Source: SURF-21 sp964510515 (GTDB taxonomy: Bacteria > Actinomycetota > Geothermincolia > Geothermincolales > RBG-13-55-18). From it: DNA of 13,791 nucleotides. Location: contig CAZEAU010000042.1 of NCBI GenBank assembly GCA_964510515.1, forward strand, positions 1 to 13,791. Direction: 5' to 3'. The notes under the pieces were generated by a model that was not told where the DNA came from, did not search any database, and was given only the letters and a program-made list of their open reading frames with translations. The position numbers were made by a program, and so were the translations under genes. The number at the start of each line of letters is the position of its first letter. The stretch's first letter is position 1. Of this stretch, positions 7,244 to 13,791 are shown piece after piece.

Positions 7244-7496
7244 TGTCCCTTCCGGGGTCAACCCACCAAAGTGCCACAACCGCACCGGCACTTCTGGGGT
7301 CAACCCACCAAAGTGCCACAACCGGAGCGGCACACTTGGGGTCAACCCACCAAAGTGCCACAACCGCACCGGCACACTTGGGGTCAACCCACAAAAGTGC
7401 CACAACTAAATCTCCCACGGCACCTCCGGGGTCAACCCACGAAAGTGCCACAACCGCACCGGCACTTCTGGGGTCAACCCACCGAAGTGCCACAAC
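7244..7496 (+). repeat. Family A palindromic array (six units) between genes
   Basis: Units have cores at 7254, 7296, 7338, 7380, 7428 and 7470, spaced 42, 42, 42, 48 and 42 bases. The first has a TGTCCCTT left arm (B type) and AAGTGCCAC right arm (A type). The others have GGCACTT, GGCACACTT or GGCACCT left arms. The linker TAAATCTCCC between units four and five also occurs at 6311 and 13515. The frame stays open through the whole array as GSTHQSATT and runs into the duplicated dehydratase fragment. Confidence 0.92.
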
Positions 7497-7500
7497 AGCG

Positions 7501-7848
7501 CCCGGCGCGCCCGGGGTCAACCCACGAACCGGCTCTGGCACACCCGGGGTCAACCCTCCGGCCTGCGACGACGCGCCCACATCATCGCCGCCATCATCGT
7601 CCCTGCCGGAACGCATAGAGGCGCTCATAGCGGCCGCGGAGCGCGACGACGAGGACCTCGTGCGCACGCTGCTCTCGGGCCTGGTCCCCACCTACAAGCC
7701 CTCCAGCCCGCGTCCCTTCTGGGGTCAACCCACCGAAGTGCCACAACCTCCCGAGCGGCACAGCGGGGGCCGGCCCGCCGATGCGCCAATGCCGCATGCG
7801 GAGCCTGGCGCCGAAACGCAACATCCCCACCTCCGCAGCGTCGACTGA
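7501..7848 (+). pseudogene. Orphan 3' fragment of the dehydratase gene
   Basis: This stretch encodes the same C-terminal segment as the intact dehydratase (LPERIEALIAAAERDD through VPTYKP and the repeat-derived tail to the same stop), without the catalytic domains. It is in frame with the preceding A array back to a TTG at 7243, giving a potential 201-codon frame. No ribosome binding site is evident and no function is expected. It could serve as a donor for recombination that changes repeat number in the intact gene. Confidence 0.8.
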
Positions 7849-7875
7849 TCCCGCGGCACGCATGGCACACCCGGG
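7501..7875 (+). repeat. 375-bp direct duplicate of 6429-6803
   Basis: Reading both copies base by base shows no difference between 6429-6803 and 7501-7875, an offset of 1072 bases. Upstream of it, units at 7370-7496 correspond in order to those at 6273-6400, separated by a 24-base (8-codon) length difference. The copy therefore includes the dehydratase C-terminal helix, its repeat-derived tail and the stop. The identity points to a recent duplication by recombination between arrays. Confidence 0.93.
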
Positions 7876-7945
7876 GTCAACCCACCGATGTGCCACATCC
7901 AAACCCCAAACGGCACGCCGGGGGCCAAACCCCGGAGGGGACGCG
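7863..7945 (+). repeat. Two further A-type palindromes, the second degenerate
   Basis: A unit at 7863-7898 has arm TGGCAC, core 7873-7883 and right arm GATGTGCCACATCC. A worn unit at 7911-7941 (CGGCACGCCGGGGG, then CCCCGGAGGGGAC) can still form CCGGGG/CCCCGG with a 6-base loop. From about 7946 to 8110 I see neither repeats nor a credible gene. Confidence 0.7.
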
Positions 7946-8116
7946 GAGAATAGCACGAGGCACGAGGGGATTTCGCCTGACAGTATTGCCCGCCCCGCCG
8001 GGTATGGTTCCCCGACATCGACGTCTGGCGGTGCCATCGGCGCCATCCCTTCTGAGCCATAAGTTGCGGCACTCTTCAGGCTTGATGCGGAGAGATATCG
8101 AAGCGGGTTCAGGCTA

Positions 8117-8164
8117 TGGCACTTCGGAGGGTTGACCCCAGAAGGGACACCGGAAGGGACATGT
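8117..8164 (-). repeat. Inverted chimeric A/B palindrome upstream of the yhaO-like gene
   Basis: On the plus strand it reads TGGCACTTCGGAGGGTTGAC, then CCCAGAAGGGACA and CCGGAAGGGACATGT. On the minus strand it holds the standard core followed by CTCCGAAGTGCCA, with an A arm on one side and two AAGGGACA (B) arms on the other. It is the only unit in the window with this orientation. It lies about 70 bases before the nuclease start, so it could affect that gene's transcription or message structure. Confidence 0.75.
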
Positions 8165-8234
8165 CGCCGGCGGATGGTAATATGTTCCGGAAGAGGCCGC
8201 AAGATGCCCGCGGGCAGAAAGAAAGGCAGGAGCG

Positions 8235-9497
8235 GTGAAGTTCATCCATGCGTCGGATATCCACCTGGACAGTCCCCTGCGCGGGCTGGAGCGCTACGAG
8301 GGGGCGCCGGTGGAGGAGGTGCGCTCCGCTACCAGGGGGGCCCTGCAGAACCTGGTCGAGGCGGCCATGTGCAAGGAGGTCGATTTCGTCCTCATCGCAG
8401 GCGACCTCTATGACGGCGACTGGAAAGATTACAGCACCGGGCTTTTCCTCGTCAGGCAGCTCGTCAGGCTGCAGGAGGCGGACATCAAGGTCTTCATCAT
8501 CGCCGGCAACCATGACGCGGCCAGCAAGATAACCAAAGAGCTTCGCCTGCCCGAAAACACCACGCTCTTCGGGTCCGGGAAGCCGCAGACCGAGCTCCTG
8601 GAGAGCTGCGGGGCGGTCGTGCACGGGCAGAGCTTTGCCCGCGCCGCGGTCATGGATAACCTGGCCGTGCACTACCCCCCGGCCGTGCCCGGCTGCTTCA
8701 ACATAGGCCTGCTCCACACCTGCCTTACGGGAAGCGAGGGGCATCAGCCCTATGCCCCCTGCAGCCTTCCCGAGCTGACCTCCAAGGGCTACGACTACTG
8801 GGCGCTCGGCCATGTGCACCGGCGGGAAGTGGTGAACGAGCACCCCTGGGTCGTCTTTTCCGGAAACATCCAGGGAAGGCATGCGCGCGAGCTGGGCGCC
8901 AAGGGCTGTACGCTGGTGACGGTGGAGGGCGGCAGGGTCCTGTCGGTCGAGGAGCTCCACCTGGACGTGATGCGCTGGGCCCTGTGCGCGGTGGATATCG
9001 GCGGGGCGGCCGGCGGCTACGACGTGGTGGACCTGGCCAAAGAGGCGCTCGCCGCGGTGCTGCCGCAGGCCGGGGGGCGCACCCTGGCCGTGCGCTTCCT
9101 CGTGGAGGGGGCGGGGGCCGCCTACGCGGATTTGGCCCACGACCCGGAGAGGTGGATGAACGAGATCCGCTCGGCGGTCATGGAGGAGAGCGGCGAGCAG
9201 GCGTGGGTGGAGAAGATCAAGCTGCAGGCTGAGGGCGAAAGGGCCGCACATGAAGCCCGGGGCGATGGCTGCCTGCCCTCAAGCGTGGTCGAGTCGTTGC
9301 ACGGCATGGGCCTGGACGAGGATGCGCGGAGGGAGATGGCCTCGGATTTCCGGGGCCTCCTGGCCAGCCTCCCCGCCGAGCTCTGGAGGGTGGAGGGGCC
9401 CCCGGACCTCGATGATCCCGCGGTCCTGAATGCGGTGATCGAGGATGCCCGGCAGATAGTCCTCGAGCGTCTCTTCCGTGGGGGTGAGGGGGCATGA
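8235..9497 (+). CDS. yhaO: YhaO-like Mre11/SbcD-family nuclease
   Basis: The product is a 420-residue calcineurin-like metallophosphoesterase of the DNA-repair nuclease group. It has all five metal-binding motifs: DIHLD (D8, H10), GDLYDGDW (D57), GNHD (N92, H93), the His in LLHTC (H161), and GHVH (H193, H195). A C-terminal region of about 200 residues follows, probably the capping and ATPase-binding part. It should form a complex with the ATPase encoded next and cut DNA ends or hairpins in the cytoplasm, as Mre11-Rad50 and SbcCD do. The length and pairing fit the YhaO/YhaN subgroup better than classical SbcD. The start is GTG 8235, with AAAGG about 8 bases upstream and the family's usual MKFIHASDIHLD opening. 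It overlaps the next gene by 4 bases (ATGA). Confidence 0.92.
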   Translation: MKFIHASDIHLDSPLRGLERYEGAPVEEVRSATRGALQNLVEAAMCKEVDFVLIAGDLYDGDWKDYSTGLFLVRQLVRLQEADIKVFIIAGNHDAASKITKELRLPENTTLFGSGKPQTELLESCGAVVHGQSFARAAVMDNLAVHYPPAVPGCFNIGLLHTCLTGSEGHQPYAPCSLPELTSKGYDYWALGHVHRREVVNEHPWVVFSGNIQGRHARELGAKGCTLVTVEGGRVLSVEELHLDVMRWALCAVDIGGAAGGYDVVDLAKEALAAVLPQAGGRTLAVRFLVEGAGAAYADLAHDPERWMNEIRSAVMEESGEQAWVEKIKLQAEGERAAHEARGDGCLPSSVVESLHGMGLDEDARREMASDFRGLLASLPAELWRVEGPPDLDDPAVLNAVIEDARQIVLERLFRGGEGA

Positions 9498-12400
9498 GAA
9501 TACTCGAGCTGGACCTCACGGCTTTCGGGCCCTTCAGCGGCGAGCGCATCGACCTCTCGGGCGAGAAGGCGGGAATGCACATCATCTACGGGTTGAACGA
9601 AGCCGGCAAGAGCTCGGCCCTGCGCGCCCTCAGGGGGCTGCTCTACGGGATACCCATGCGGACGACGGACAGCTTCCTGCACAGTTATGAGAGCATGAGG
9701 ATCGGCGGCAGGCTGCGGCATTCCAACGGCTCGGAGCTGGCTTTCGTGCGCAGGAAGGGGACGAAGCGCACCCTTCTTTCCCCGGAGGGGAAGGAGCTGG
9801 AAGACGGCGCCCTGGACGCCTATCTGGGCGGCGTGGACGAGCGGCAGTTCGCCGTGCAGTTCGGGCTCAGCTACGAGGCCCTCATCGAGGGCGCGGAGGA
9901 GCTCTTCGAGGATGAGGGCGGCGCGGGCGAGAGCCTCTTTGCCGCCGGCACCGGCGTGGTCGGCCTGCGCAAGGCCATGCGCGAGCTGGAGGAGGCGGCG
10001 CAAGAGCTGTACCTGCCGCGCGGCTCCAAGCAGGCGGTAGCCTTGGCCGTCAGGGAATACAACGCGGCGAGGAAGGTGGTGCGGGAGGTCTCCGTCTCCG
10101 CGGGAGAGTGGGCGGAGCGCAGCCTCGCCCTGGAGGAGATGGTGCGCAAGGAGGGGAAACTGGCGGCGGAGAGGACGGCCCTGCGCGCCGAGAAAGAGCG
10201 CCTGCAGAGGCTGAGGAGCGCCTTGCCGAAGATGGCCTTGAGGAGGCAGCGCCTGGAGAGGCTCGCGGAGCTGGGCGAGGTGGTCCTGCTCCCCGAGGGC
10301 TTCGGGGAGAGTAGGAGGAGCGCCCTCGCGGACCTCGAGGCCGCTCGAGATGCCGTGGAGAGGACGCAGCCGCAGCTCGCGCGGCTCAAGTCGGAGCTGG
10401 AGGGGCTGGACGTGCCCGAAGAGCTGCTCGCGCAGGAGGAGGCGGTGACCGATCTCTTCAAGCGCTCCGGGAGCCACATCAAGGCCGCGGAAGACCTGCG
10501 GGACTTAAGGAGGCAGCATACCGAACTGATGGTCGAGGCGCGGGCGATTCTCAACGAGGTCAGGCCGGGGCTCGCCATGGGCGAGGTCGAGCGTTTGCGG
10601 CTTGACGGCACGCGCAAGGTGCGGGTGCAGACCCTGGCCGGGCGGCATTATGGGGTCGAGGCCGAGCTGACGGAGGCGCGTTCGCGGGTCGCGGAGCAGG
10701 AGAGGGAGCTTGCCGCGGCGGCCGAGGAGCTTGAGGAAGCGCAGGCCCCCCGCGACCTGGGCGAGCTCAAGCTGCTGCTGGAGGAGGCCTCGGCGAGGGG
10801 CGATTTGGCCGCCGCGCGCAGGCAGCTGGTGGAAGAGGTCGAGACGAAGCGGGGGGAGGCCGAGACGGCGCTGGCGGCCTTGCCGCTGTGGGTGGGTTCC
10901 CTGTACGAGCTGGAGCGCCTGCCGGTTCCCGCGATGGAGAGCGTGGAGAGGTTCGACGAGAACCTGCGGGAGCTGGATTCGAGCATAGGAAATGCGGCTA
11001 AGGGGCTGGGGAAGATAGGGGAGGACCTGGGTGCGGCCCGCAAGCGGGAGGAGGAGCTGCGCAGCGGCGGCAGCGTCCCCGGCGTGGAGGAGCTGGCGGG
11101 GGCCAGGGAGGAGCGGGAGGCAGGCTGGGGCCTGGTGCGCAGGGCATGGCTGGGAGGCGAGGACGTCAGCGGGCAGGCGAGGGAATACGACCCGGAGCGA
11201 GGGCTTCCCGAGGCGTACGAGGAGAGGGTTGCCCTAGCCGACGAGATGGCGGACACGATGAGGGCTGAGGCCGACCGCGTAGCCGAGCTGAGCGAGGTCG
11301 CTTCCCGCATCGTCCGCTTGGAGGAGGAAGAGAAGGTCGGGGAGGCGGGCAAGCGCAAGCTGGAAGAGAAGCGGGAGGAGCTGCTTTTCGCATGGGCGGG
11401 CCTGTGGCAGCCGCTCGGCATCGAGCCGCTTCCTCCGAGGGAGATGCGCCCCTGGCTGGAGAAGCAGGGGAAGCTGGCCCAAATGGCGGCGGATATCCGC
11501 GAAGCCTGCGGCAGGCTGCGGGGGCTGGAGGAGGAGATGGAGGGCCACCGCTCGCGGCTGCTCGGCGCCATGTCCTCGCTGGGGGATGCGGGCGATGCGC
11601 AGGCGGGGCTGGCGCTCCACGCGGGGTTGGCGCAGGCGGGGCTGGGCCCTGTGATGCAGAGGGCGCGGGATATGGTGGAGGGGGCGGAGCAGGCAAAGAG
11701 GCGTCGCGAGGGCCTGGAGCAGAGGTGGGAGGAGCGGAAGGCGGAGCTGGAGCGGCGCGCGCAAAACCTGACGCTGAAGGAAGAGAGGATGGCCGAGTGG
11801 CGGAGGAATTGGGAGGAAGCCCTGGCCGCCCTGGAGATGCAGCCGGATGCCCTGCCGGAGGAGGTGACCTTTTTCGTCGGCAGGCTGGACGAGCTGTTCG
11901 CCGGGGTGGACAAGGCCGCCTCTCTGCGCGGGCGCATCGCGGGCATGGAGCGGGACGCCGCGCAGTTCGCCGCCGACGTTGCGGGCTTCGTCGCCGAGGT
12001 TGCACCGGACCTTACGGTGCTGCCCCCGGATGCTGATGTTGGCGGGTTGCCCGTTGGGACGGCTGGCACCGGGGGAATGGGTCCGGGCACGCAAATACCG
12101 GCCGCTGGCACCGGGGGACTCGCCCCGGGCGCGCAAATACCGGCCGCGGGCGCCGGGGGAATGGGCTTGGGGGTTGGCGGGCCTGCGGATGCGGGGGCCG
12201 CGCAAATACCGGCCGCTGGCACCGGGGGACTCGCCCCGGGCGCGCAAATACCGGCCGCGGGCGCCGGGGGGATGGGCCCAGGGGTTGGTGGGCCTGCGGA
12301 TGCGGAGGGCGCGCTGGGAAATGGCGGGGGGATGGATGCTGATGTTGGCGGATTGCCCGTTGGGACGGCTGGCGCCGGAGGACTCGCCCCGGAGCAGGCC

Positions 12401-13387
12401 GCTTCCGAGCTCAACGCCCGCCTGGCGAAGGCGAAGGAGAATAAGGCCGGTGCGAAGGAGAAGAGGGAACAGATAGAGGAAAAGGAAGCGATCCTCGAGC
12501 AGGCCGGGGAAACCATCAGCTCCCGCAAGAAGCAACTCGATGGGTTTTGCCGGCAGGCGGGCTGCGGGGGCTACGACGAGCTGGAGGCGGCCGAGAAGCG
12601 CTCCGCGGAGTACGCGAAGCTGAGAGAGGACGTCGAGTCCCTTGATGGCGAGCTGCTGGAATTGAGCGGAGGCGGTACGCTGGAGGGCCTGCTCGGGGAG
12701 GCCGAGGGCGTGGAGGCGGACAAGCTTCCCGGCGAGATCGACGATATCGAAGCTAAGATAAATGAACTGGATAAGGAGAAGTCTGCGCTTGGCCACACCA
12801 TCGGCAGCGAACGGCAAACCATAAACGACATGGACAGGGGCGACGAGGCTGCGGAGGCGGAGGCGAGGGCGCAGGGGGCCTTGGCGTCGCTCCAGCCCTG
12901 CGTGGAGCGCTACCTCCGGCTGCGCACGGCAGCCGCCCTGCTCAAGCAGGAGGTCGAGCGCTATCGGCGGGAGAACCAGGGGCCCATGCTCCTGAGGGCG
13001 GGAGCGCTGTTTGGCGAGCTCACCTGCGGGTCGTTCTCGGATCTCGAGGTCGACTACGACGACAAAGGCAGCCCGGTTATCATCGGGGTGCGGCCCTCCG
13101 GGGAGAGGCTGAGCATACCCGGCATGAGCGACGGCACCCGGGATCAGCTCTATCTGGCCCTGCGCCTCGCGGCTGTCGAGAAGTATCTGGAGGGCGGCGA
13201 GCCCATGCCGTTCATCGTGGATGACATCCTCATCAGCTTCGATGACGAGCGGGCCGAGGCGGCCCTCAAGTCTCTGCTGGGCCTCTCCGCGAGGACGCAG
13301 GTCATCTTCTTCACCCATCACGCCCGCCTGGTGGAGCTGGCCGAGAGCATGGCGCAGGACGGCGATATACGCGTCCACACCCTCTAA
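9494..13387 (+). CDS. yhaN: YhaN-like Rad50/SbcC-family ATPase with a tandem-repeat insert
   Basis: The product is a 1297-residue SMC-like ATPase partner of the nuclease above. The N-terminal ATPase half has MRILELDLTAFGPFSG and a Walker A motif at about G33-S40 (GLNEAGKSS). A coiled-coil region rich in Glu, Arg and Ala spans most of residues 170-1150. The C-terminal half has the signature segment MSDGTRDQLYLALRLA (from about 1211), Walker B FIVDDILISFDD (D1243, D1244), and FFTHHARL. There is no CxxC zinc hook; a CX4C (FCRQAGCGG) lies in the middle, near the usual YhaN cysteine segment. Residues about 846-966 are a Gly/Ala/Pro-rich tandem repeat (QIPAAGTGGLAPG) that interrupts an otherwise normal VLPP-EQAASELNARL join, making the protein longer than typical relatives. 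Confidence 0.92.
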   Translation: MRILELDLTAFGPFSGERIDLSGEKAGMHIIYGLNEAGKSSALRALRGLLYGIPMRTTDSFLHSYESMRIGGRLRHSNGSELAFVRRKGTKRTLLSPEGKELEDGALDAYLGGVDERQFAVQFGLSYEALIEGAEELFEDEGGAGESLFAAGTGVVGLRKAMRELEEAAQELYLPRGSKQAVALAVREYNAARKVVREVSVSAGEWAERSLALEEMVRKEGKLAAERTALRAEKERLQRLRSALPKMALRRQRLERLAELGEVVLLPEGFGESRRSALADLEAARDAVERTQPQLARLKSELEGLDVPEELLAQEEAVTDLFKRSGSHIKAAEDLRDLRRQHTELMVEARAILNEVRPGLAMGEVERLRLDGTRKVRVQTLAGRHYGVEAELTEARSRVAEQERELAAAAEELEEAQAPRDLGELKLLLEEASARGDLAAARRQLVEEVETKRGEAETALAALPLWVGSLYELERLPVPAMESVERFDENLRELDSSIGNAAKGLGKIGEDLGAARKREEELRSGGSVPGVEELAGAREEREAGWGLVRRAWLGGEDVSGQAREYDPERGLPEAYEERVALADEMADTMRAEADRVAELSEVASRIVRLEEEEKVGEAGKRKLEEKREELLFAWAGLWQPLGIEPLPPREMRPWLEKQGKLAQMAADIREACGRLRGLEEEMEGHRSRLLGAMSSLGDAGDAQAGLALHAGLAQAGLGPVMQRARDMVEGAEQAKRRREGLEQRWEERKAELERRAQNLTLKEERMAEWRRNWEEALAALEMQPDALPEEVTFFVGRLDELFAGVDKAASLRGRIAGMERDAAQFAADVAGFVAEVAPDLTVLPPDADVGGLPVGTAGTGGMGPGTQIPAAGTGGLAPGAQIPAAGAGGMGLGVGGPADAGAAQIPAAGTGGLAPGAQIPAAGAGGMGPGVGGPADAEGALGNGGGMDADVGGLPVGTAGAGGLAPEQAASELNARLAKAKENKAGAKEKREQIEEKEAILEQAGETISSRKKQLDGFCRQAGCGGYDELEAAEKRSAEYAKLREDVESLDGELLELSGGGTLEGLLGEAEGVEADKLPGEIDDIEAKINELDKEKSALGHTIGSERQTINDMDRGDEAAEAEARAQGALASLQPCVERYLRLRTAAALLKQEVERYRRENQGPMLLRAGALFGELTCGSFSDLEVDYDDKGSPVIIGVRPSGERLSIPGMSDGTRDQLYLALRLAAVEKYLEGGEPMPFIVDDILISFDDERAEAALKSLLGLSARTQVIFFTHHARLVELAESMAQDGDIRVHTL
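12029..12373 (+). repeat. In-frame tandem-repeat insert in the yhaN-like gene
   Basis: A 39-bp sequence (starting GATGCTGATGTTGGCGG) occurs at 12029-12067 and again at 12335-12373 with one mismatch, 306 bases (102 codons) apart. Between them CGCAAATACCGGCCGC starts at 12090, 12132, 12201 and 12243, which is two rounds of a 111-bp unit made of 42-bp and 69-bp parts. All periods are multiples of three. This repeat is unrelated to families A and B. Confidence 0.92.
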
Positions 13388-13636
13388 TGGCACTTCCGGG
13401 GTCAACCCTCCAAAGTGCCACGGCACTTCTGGGGTCAACCCACCAAAGTGCCACAACCCAATCACCCGTGGCACTTCCGGCACTTCCGGGGTCAACCCTC
13501 CGAAGTGCCACAACTAAATCTCCCACGGCACCTCCGGCACTTCCGGGGTCAACCCTCCGAAGTGCCACAACCGCACTTTCTTCCCCGCACGGCACACCCG
13601 CGGCGCTTCCGGGGTCAACCCTCGAATGGCACTTCT
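13388..13636 (+). repeat. Family A palindromic array starting at the yhaN stop
   Basis: Units have cores at 13398, 13431, 13488, 13545 and 13611, spaced 33, 57, 57 and 66 bases. Several have doubled left arms (GGCACTTCCGGCACTTCC) and the CCCTCC variant right of the core. The linker TAAATCTCCCACGGCACCTC (13515-13534) and a following TTCTTCCCCGCACGGC match the order seen at 6311 and 6408. An ATG overlapping the yhaN stop (TAATG, 13387) opens an 87-codon frame made entirely of repeat sequence, ending at 13650. I do not call it a gene. With their hairpins these units could end yhaN transcription. Confidence 0.9.
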
Positions 13637-13759
13637 GGGGTCAACCCTGAAAAGGGACATAAGCGGAGCGGAGACAAACGCCCGCAACGCTTTGCTTCTA
13701 ATCCTGCACACCACACGCACGGAACCGCCGTTGCATGTCCCTTTTCCGGGCTCGACCCC
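13637..13759 (+). repeat. Family B element, copy 3 (~123 bp)
   Basis: The left end GGGGTCAACCCTGAAAAGGG plus ACAT mirrors the right end ATGTCCCTTTTCCGGGCTCG plus ACCCC. The interior starts AAGCGGAGCGGAGAC and holds CACACGCACGGAACCG, close to copy 2 (CACACGCACGGAGCCG). It follows a half A unit (TGGCACTTCT, 13627-13636), as copy 2 does. Confidence 0.87.
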
Positions 13760-13775
13760 CCAGATCGACCCCCCA

Positions 13776-13791
13776 CGGCACTTCCGGGGTC
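13776..13791 (+). repeat. Family A unit cut by the window end
   Basis: CGGCACTTCCGGGGTC matches the first half of an A unit, so the array continues beyond the window. Confidence 0.75.

Noticed and set aside
7244..7496. CRISPR array
   Set aside because: The repeated units are about 37 bp but the gaps are only 5-11 bp and themselves recur, so there are no unique spacers, and no cas genes are present.
8178..8183. Promoter -10 (TAATAT) for the yhaO-like gene
   Set aside because: The hexamer is good but no -35-like sequence lies 16-18 bases upstream. It could still be real with an activator.
6777..8234. A transposase gene driving the repeats
   Set aside because: No frame in the repeat island shows a Y1/HUH, DDE or other transposase motif. 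Any mobilising enzyme must lie elsewhere.
12550..12575. Rad50-type zinc hook in the ATPase
   Set aside because: The cysteines are spaced CX4C, not CxxC, and the segment matches the cysteine region usual in YhaN-like proteins, which lack the hook.
11234..13513. Long minus-strand open frame opposite the yhaN-like gene
   Set aside because: It is an antisense shadow of the ATPase gene extended through repeats that are open in most frames.

Overview
The window comes from a GC-rich bacterium; most coding lines are near 65-73% G+C. It uses GTG starts, and AGG (Arg) and ATA (Ile) codons are frequent despite the high G+C. The sequence alone does not fix the phylum. A GC-rich Actinomycetota-like or other deep-branching lineage would fit, but that is inference.

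Region 1 (78-4312) is a tightly packed plus-strand operon for a surface or secreted glycan. It encodes a PIG-L/LmbE deacetylase, a PglC/WcaJ-type phosphoglycosyl transferase, an ATP-grasp ligase, a HAD phosphatase and a DegT/DnrJ/EryC1 aminotransferase. The ATP-grasp and HAD genes, plus the first ~145 bp of the aminotransferase gene, are AT-rich. Composition jumps at about 3300 inside the aminotransferase gene (about 35% G+C in one 60-base line, about 72% in the next), so this looks like an exchanged cassette with a mosaic gene at its right edge.

Region 2 (4551-6776) encodes a membrane-bound FlaA1/PglF/CapD-type nucleotide-sugar 4,6-dehydratase. With the aminotransferase and the PglC-like transferase it can make and load an amino-deoxy sugar on a lipid carrier, as in bacillosamine-type pathways. 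Its 3' end is invaded in frame by short palindromic repeats, which add about 85 residues between the catalytic domain and the C-terminal helix and about 45 more beyond the usual C-terminus.

Region 3 (6777-8234) has no ordinary gene. It is a repeat island: about 37-bp palindromic units (family A), two copies of a ~122-bp element with inverted ends (family B), and a 375-bp apparently identical duplicate of the dehydratase 3' end. A and B units share one core (GGGGTCAACCC) and exchange two kinds of arm (GTGGCACTT or TGTCCCTT), so the family is modular. This resembles REP/RAYT-type or Rickettsia-type palindromic elements. No transposase lies in the window.

Region 4 (8235-13387) is a translationally coupled yhaO-yhaN-like pair: an Mre11/SbcD-like nuclease and a Rad50/SbcC-like ATPase, expected to act together on DNA ends or hairpins. 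The ATPase carries a separate in-frame tandem-repeat insert of about 120 residues (12029-12391). Region 5 (13388-13791) is another A/B repeat array starting at the yhaN stop codon and running off the window. The SbcCD-like pair is therefore bracketed by palindromic repeats. The most noteworthy signal is this modular palindromic repeat system that colonises coding sequence in frame.
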